Assembly: GCF_954871325.1 (NCBI RefSeq)
Contig: NC_088775.1
Coordinates: 40,463,561-40,527,560, forward strand
DNA from: Gordionus sp. m RMFG-2023
Lineage: Eukaryota; Nematomorpha; Gordioida; Chordodea; Parachordodidae
Length of the DNA: 64,000 nucleotides
Direction: 5' to 3'
Shown here: positions 58,650 to 64,000 of the stretch, piece after piece
Layout of the letters: every line of letters starts with the position of its first letter
Numbering within the stretch: the first letter of the stretch is position 1
Program-made: the position numbers and the translations under genes
Notes under the pieces: model-generated
What the model was told of the DNA's origin: nothing
The model's input: only the letters and a program-made list of their open reading frames with translations
Databases searched by the model: none

Positions 58650-59162
58650 ACTTTCAGTGACGCATTAGATGGCAAAAGGAGGGTATAATAATACCTGTTA
58701 TGCAAGGTGAGTGGGCTATGGGTGGGAAGTTATGCTTGTGCGCTGCGCTGATTTTAGAGTAACGTTAAATCCGGGTTTGGTTGAGTTGAAGTACCCATTG
58801 CCAAGAGTGGAGGAGATTTTAACAAGTTTAAAAGGAGCAAAAAGGTTTCTCGAAAGTGGATTTCAGTAATGTATATTTGCAATTAAGAGTAAGTAAGGAA
58901 ATGAGTGACAAATTAACGATTAATATACCTAAGGGTTTATTTAATTTATTATGGCTACCCTTCGGGTTAGGTATATTGGCACCTGAAGGCAATATCGGAG
59001 GTATTTTCAGGGATTCAGGGAGTATTTTATTATTTAGATGATGTGTTAATAGTGGGCTGAACAATAGATGAACACTACAAAAGATTGGTGATAGTATTAT
59101 CAAGAATTTTGGAGAGAGGATTGAGGGCAAATGTGAAAAAGAGTATATTTAGAGTACAGGAG
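58650..59162 (+). mobile_element. Ty3/gypsy fossil E, RT palm fragment
   Basis: Plus strand, with VRLCADFRVTLNPG-like, LPRVEEILTSLKGAKRF and WLPFGL motifs and a damaged DDVLI box, matching the fingers and palm of gypsy RT. It ends at the left end of hAT-P copy III, with TACAGGAG at the edge. A piece of gypsy RT-RNase H lies beyond copy III on the opposite strand (61394-62328). Broken, with several breaks. Confidence 0.7.
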
Positions 59163-61393
59163 CAGGGTTACCATGTCTCCCCCCATCAGCGGAAGACTCC
59201 CGCTATTTTTAATATACACGCAGACATCTTTCTCCCGCAAAACTACCGCAAATGAAAATCTCCCGCAAAAATCTACCACAATTTTTTTTAAAGTATTTTA
59301 ACGTTTTTAATATATAAATAATAATTTTGAGAGACATTAATTGATTATTTTTATATTTTTAAAATAAATTTTAAATATTTATTCAAAAACATGTCTAGTT
59401 TGTAATTCTTTCTATCCTGTTTTATTTTTATTCAATAATAAATCTTTCATTCATATAAGTCAGTACAGGGGAGTATATCTACATCAATTGCAATACAAAA
59501 ATATTCTCAAAAATAATAAATAATACAGATGATTTTCGGAAATCGTATACATCTATCATGTAATCACAATGTGACCGAATCTTTTTCTCATGATATTTAA
59601 CGACTCCAATATAAGTGCAAACCTTACTTGTGGCAGAACAAAAATGAGCAAGGCTATCACAAATGTTTTAGTACCTGAATTCTAGAGGTCTCTAGACGAT
59701 TTGAAAGATGGGCATCCATGTGCAATTCTAACAGATGCATCTAATAAGGGAAATATTAAAACATTTCCCTCTTCGCTATTTCAACAAGAATAAGAACATT
59801 TCAATAAAACTGTTAAATTTTTTTCCTCGGATAGTGAAAAATCCAACAATGTTGCTAGCCACATAATGGTAAATATAGCTGATTCAGGGTTATCAATGAT
59901 TTGCATGTCAGCTTTCTGCGCTGATAATACCTCTGTAAATTTTGGCAAAAGCTAAAGTTAAATTGAGGCAGCACAAATGAATTAATACCAATTGGCTGTA
60001 TATGCCATATATACTATATAATTCTTGCAAGAAGGCAATGAATGTACTATCTGTGGATGTCGAAATAATTGTGATGAAATGTTTTAACGAATTTAGTTCA
60101 TCAACTAAAAGAGTTAATAAATTAAAAGAGTTGGTGAAGTAATCTGACTTGGAATGGTATGAGTTGTTGCGATATATACCTATGAGGTGTTTGTCATTAA
60201 TACCTGCCATCGATAGAATTTTAAAATTTTACAAACTTAAAAAAACTTCGTTAAATAGATATTTTAAAAGCTGTCTTTAAATTTTAAAAAAAATTTTCGA
60301 GTATGAAAGGGCAAAAGCATATCTGGGATTCGTTTCACAATAAAGAATCTTCTGATTGTAGCAGAATATTAACTACATGAAGTAAATTTCTTACATATGA
60401 AACTAATCCTAAATATGCTTCTGAAATTTCATCCTCGAAAAAATTTTTCAAAATTTTAGGACAGCTTTTAAAATCTTTATTTAAGAAGTATTTCTTTAAG
60501 GGTTCGTAAAATTTTAAAATTCTCTCGATGGCAGGTATTAATGATAACCACCTGATAGGTACATATCGCAACAACAAACACCATTCCAAATCAGACCACT
60601 CCACCAATTCTTTTAATTCAGTGACACTTTTAGTTGATGAACTAAATTCGTTAAAACATTTCATCACAATTACTTCGACATCTACAGATAGTACATTCAT
60701 TGCCTTCTTGCAAGAATTATGCAGTATATGGCATATACAGCCAATTGGTATTAATTCATTATTGTGCTGCCTCAATTCGGTAAATACACTTTGATTTTTG
60801 CCAAAATATACAGAGGCATTATCAGCGCAGAAAGCTGACATGCAACTCATTGATAACCCTGAATCAGCTATATTTACCATTATGTGGTTAGCTATATCGT
60901 TGGATTTTTCACTATCGGATGAAAAAAATTTCAATAGTTTTATAGAAAAATGTCGAGTGGAGCACTGCAATTCTAGATAACGTTATAAAATATATTAAGT
61001 AATTTAAAATATATTTATAATAATTATACATACTGTTCTAACTTCTATTCTTTCTAACACAAAAATTTTGAACATGTCGAGTGGAGAATTGGAGAATTTT
61101 ATAAAAAATATATTTTAGAGCGGAAAAATAAAATAAAAGAACTAGACATATTTTTCGAATAAATATTTAAAATTTATTTTAAAAATATAAAAATAATCAA
61201 ATTCTGTCTCTCAAAATTATTATTTATATATAAAAAACATTAAAATGCTAAAAAAAAAATTGTGGGAGAAATTAAAAATTGTGGGAGCTTTTTTGTGGGA
61301 GATTTCTAATTGTGGGAGTTTGGGAGTGAGATGTATGTGGGTAAACTAAAAAATTATGGGAGACTCCCACTGGGGGGAGACATGGCAACCCTG
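59163..61393. mobile_element. hAT-P copy III, palindrome of two left halves
   Basis: 2231 bp. It starts CAGGGTTACCATGTCTCCC and ends in the reverse complement of another left end (GGGGGGAGACATGGCAACCCTG-like). The first half carries the alpha transposase forward (about 59640-60330). The second half carries an alpha arm inverted (60970-60335), meeting near 60338 with almost no spacer. The typical right end (TTTTGACCTGG) is absent. Flanks TACAGGAG and CTCATGCC do not match each other. Best read as one product of an inversion between two hAT-P copies. Confidence 0.82.
60335..60970 (-). pseudogene. hAT-P alpha transposase fragment, longest open frame of the family
   Basis: 211 open codons on the minus strand include SGLSMSCMSAFCADNASVYF, CHILHNSCKKAMNVLSVDVE, ELVEWSDLEWCLLLRYVPIR and RWLSLIPAIERILKFYEPLK. 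This is the cleanest copy of the central hAT-P transposase and the best query for the family. It stops at the palindrome centre without the dimerisation domain, so it is not functional alone. Confidence 0.78.
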
Positions 61394-62328
61394 CTCATGC
61401 CTCCTATTCTTTATCCCATTCACTCTCTCATTTCAAACTGCTCATCACTCTGCCCAATTAAATACCTAACTCCTTCTATTATTTTCTCCTAATTCACATA
61501 ATCGCTTGACCTTTTAATTCTTACAACATTCACCCGTTCCTGTCGACTGTCTCCACCCTCCTTCTCATCTGATTCGCTCATCATACTTTATCCCCTCTTG
61601 TTTCCCCATACATAGTCTTGACATAACATCCGCCATCCAATTCTCTTTCCTTTTCCTATACTTAAAATCCATGTCAAATGAACCCACCAATAATAACCAT
61701 TGTTGCAAACGGTCTGACAACATCAATTCCTTTTTGTCTTTCTTAACTAACTCCACCAACGGTTTATGATTTGTGTAAGCCACAAAACGTCTAACTATTA
61801 AATATTTTCTACATTTAATTAATCCCACCTTTATAGCCAACGCCTCTTTCTCGATTATCGAATAATATTTTTGGCTTTACATAATGCTCTCGAAAAATAT
61901 AGTATCCGACGCTCCCTTTCTTCCATTATATGTAGTAACCCACCACCAATTCTTTTATTAAGCATCAGCTGTCAGTACTACTTCATACTCTTCATTAAAA
62001 CCCACCAATATAGTACTGATCACCCGTTTAAAATCTTGAAAACTATTCTCTTGCCTCCCCATCCAATCAAACTTACTATTCTTCTTAAGTAATTCATACA
62101 ATGGTATTGCCATACCAGCAAATTCCTCAATAAATCGATGTTGATAATTTATCATTCCCAAGAAGGACTGTATCTTCGTATTCCTCGGCTCGCGCATCTT
62201 AACAATACTATAATTATTCTTATGTATCGGTGTAATCTCAAATCCTCTTATACTATGTCCCAAGTATTCTATCACATCATATTTATTACAGTTACGACTT
62301 ATTTTTATCAATTTTTACCCCTCCTGTA
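61394..62328 (-). mobile_element. Ty3/gypsy fossil, RT connection and RNase H part
   Basis: Minus strand, with VIEYLGHSIRGFEITP, IQSFLGMINYQHRFIEEFAG and LTADA in the 62311-61958 stretch, then RNase H with FVAYTNHKPLVELVKK and RLQQWLLLVGSFDMDFKYR in 61840-61565. It borders hAT-P copy III on one side and copy IV on the other. The octamer CTCCTGTA at 62321-62328 is the reverse complement of the octamer left of copy III. Probably the same element as fossil E, displaced by an inversion. Broken. Confidence 0.75.
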
Positions 62329-63443
62329 CAGGGTTTCCAGGTCAGAATTTTCAAATTGAGAGAGATATTTGGTATTATGCGGGAGAAATATGAAAATTGC
62401 TAAAAAAAAAATTTTGCGGGCCTTTTGAATTGACTTAATTATCCGCCTATTATTTTTTATAATTAGTTTATATAAATACAAAGTCGGTAACTATTTTTCA
62501 AAATAAAATAACATCTTGATTAATTAAAATATATTAATTTAAAAAAAACCAACGATCTTTTTTAAATATAAAAGAATGTAAACAAGATAAAATTTTATAA
62601 AAAAGAACGATTATAATTTTACAATTAAAAATATATTTTATGCGGAAATCTACCGTGTGTGTGTATAACACATTATAGGGATAGACGCTTAATTATCACG
62701 TATCACGTTTAATAATAAGGTACTCCAAAAATAAGAAATAATACAGATGCAACTACAGTTGCGGTAATTGTAATCACTTATCTTATAGTACAACATTCAC
62801 AGAAAAGCTCATCATCACAATGTTGGTAGAATCTATTTCCCATAATATATAACGACTCTAATATAAATGAAAACTATACTTGTAGAACAAATATGAGCAA
62901 GGCTATTATCAATATTTTAGGTCCTAAATCCAGGAGGTATGGGCCTACATATGCAATTCTAACAGATGCATCTAATAAGGGAAATATTAAAATATCTCCC
63001 TTGATACTCTGCTATTTCAACAAAATTAAGGTCGTTTCAATAAAACTATTAAATTTTTTCCCCTCAAATAGTGAAAAATCCAAAGACATAGCTAACCATA
63101 TAATGGCTAATATAGCAGATTCTAGATTATCAATAAATTGCATGTCAGCTTTCTATCTGATAATGCCTCAGTGAATTTGGTAAAAACAGAGTGTATTTAT
63201 AGAATTGAGTCAGCACAATGTTGGTTGCGATATGTTCCTAATACCCGCCATCGATAGAATTTTAAAATTTTATAAACCTTTAAAAAAATATTTCTTAAAT
63301 AAAGATTATAGCTGTCCTAACATTTTGAAAATTTTTTTCAATAATGAATGGCAGAGGCATATTTAGGAATGATTTCACATGTAGGAAATCTACTACATGC
63401 TGTTAATGTGTAGTTGCACTCAGAAGAATCTTAATAAAGATTC
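62329..63443 (+). mobile_element. hAT-P copy IV, inverted right end plus forward beta arm
   Basis: It opens with CAGGGTTTCCAGGTCAGAA, the reverse complement of a hAT-P right end, with GCGGGAGAAA-type subterminal repeats. The beta-arm transposase then reads forward: 62893-63174 encodes GPTYAILTDASNKGN and SEKSKDIANHIMANIADSRL, followed by decayed sequence to about 63440. There the similarity stops abruptly at GGCGCAAGCGGCTTGTCAG, so another insertion or breakpoint follows. Only the right half of the family layout is present. Confidence 0.8.
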
Positions 63444-64000
63444 GGCGCAAGCGGCTTGTCAGTTCAGCGATTTTTATTTAAAAACCAGACAAGTTTAGAC
63501 ATTCAAATTTAGTAATATAATTTACATTGGTAAGCGGAAAATAGATCCCCGGAAAAAAAAATTCCCGAAAATAATTGCCCAGGAACAAAATCCCCAGAAA
63601 AAAATATCCCCTGGAAAATAATTCCCCGAAAAAAAAATCTTAGGAAAAAATTCCCATAGAAGATTATTCCTTTTAGATTTTAAATTAAATATAGAGGAAA
63701 ATCAATTTCCGGAAAATTATACCGGGAAAAAGATCCTCGAATAATTTTTTTTTAAATTATCAAAAATAACCCTGCGGCTTAATAACGAAAATATTTCTAA
63801 AAAATTATAATCAGTATTTTCTGAAAGTTAAGTATTTATTCTCGACACGTTTGAGGATTTTTTTAGCATTATTTATGTTTTAATTCGAAGCGATATAGGG
63901 CTGTCTTAAAATATGAGACATCTCGGAAAGAAAGCATGATAGCTTTTTATAGAAATAGATGTAAATTATGCGTGCAATATAAAATTAAAAAAAAAGGTGA
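63444..64000. other. unknown end region with CCCCGGAAAA-type short repeats
   Basis: Positions 63535-63730 contain about ten short words of the form ATTCCCCGGAAAAAAA, TTCCCGAAAATAA or CCCCAGAAAAAAA, spaced 15-25 bp apart, many with an inverted TTCC...GGAA core. They resemble subterminal repeats of a DNA transposon. No terminus, gene or partner end was recognised. Confidence 0.4.

Overview
This window is eukaryotic nuclear DNA. It is very AT-rich, almost gene-free and packed with transposable elements of many classes nested in one another. The only host gene I can read with confidence is a calcyclin-binding-protein (CACYBP/SIP) orthologue at 1625-2490 (minus strand): six exons, five introns of only 41-48 bp, intact over 215 codons. 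Tiny introns, RLE-type LINEs, several hAT lineages and Ty3/gypsy elements would fit a TE-rich invertebrate or an AT-rich early-diverging fungus. I cannot name the species.

Layout. 1-5.5 kb: CACYBP in AT-rich sequence, then a small TIR element. 5.5-10.3 kb: two abutting minus-strand Ty3/gypsy fossils. 10.5-11.5 kb: an AT-rich element ending in a 16-bp minisatellite; inverted relatives recur at 21.6 and 32.8-33.8 kb. 11.76-16.2 kb: a LINE with an R2-like restriction-type endonuclease and a duplicated 5' region. 16.4-20.5 kb: two hAT relics. 20.9-38.2 kb: MITEs with clear target-site duplications (TSDs), more hAT relics and long stretches without genes. One MITE (35.6-36.0 kb) carries a tRNA-like Pol III promoter.

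38.7-63.4 kb is dominated by one hAT family, called hAT-P here. It has termini CAGGGTTGCCA...TGGCAACCCTG, 8-bp TSDs and two diverged transposase copies pointing at each other inside one element. Copy I (38721-43986) has a perfect TSD and contains a second DNA element. Copy II (44121-54708) contains a TIR element, which contains a gypsy fossil, which contains a younger gypsy element with matching LTRs and a 5-bp TSD. Copies III and IV (59163-61393 and 62329 onward) are best explained as products of an inversion between two hAT-P elements, because the TSD of copy III reappears inverted beside copy IV. Between copies II and III lie an integrase relic and fragmentary reverse transcriptases.

Apart from CACYBP the coding sequences are transposon enzymes, nearly all decayed. 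The LINE polymerase/endonuclease is the best preserved.
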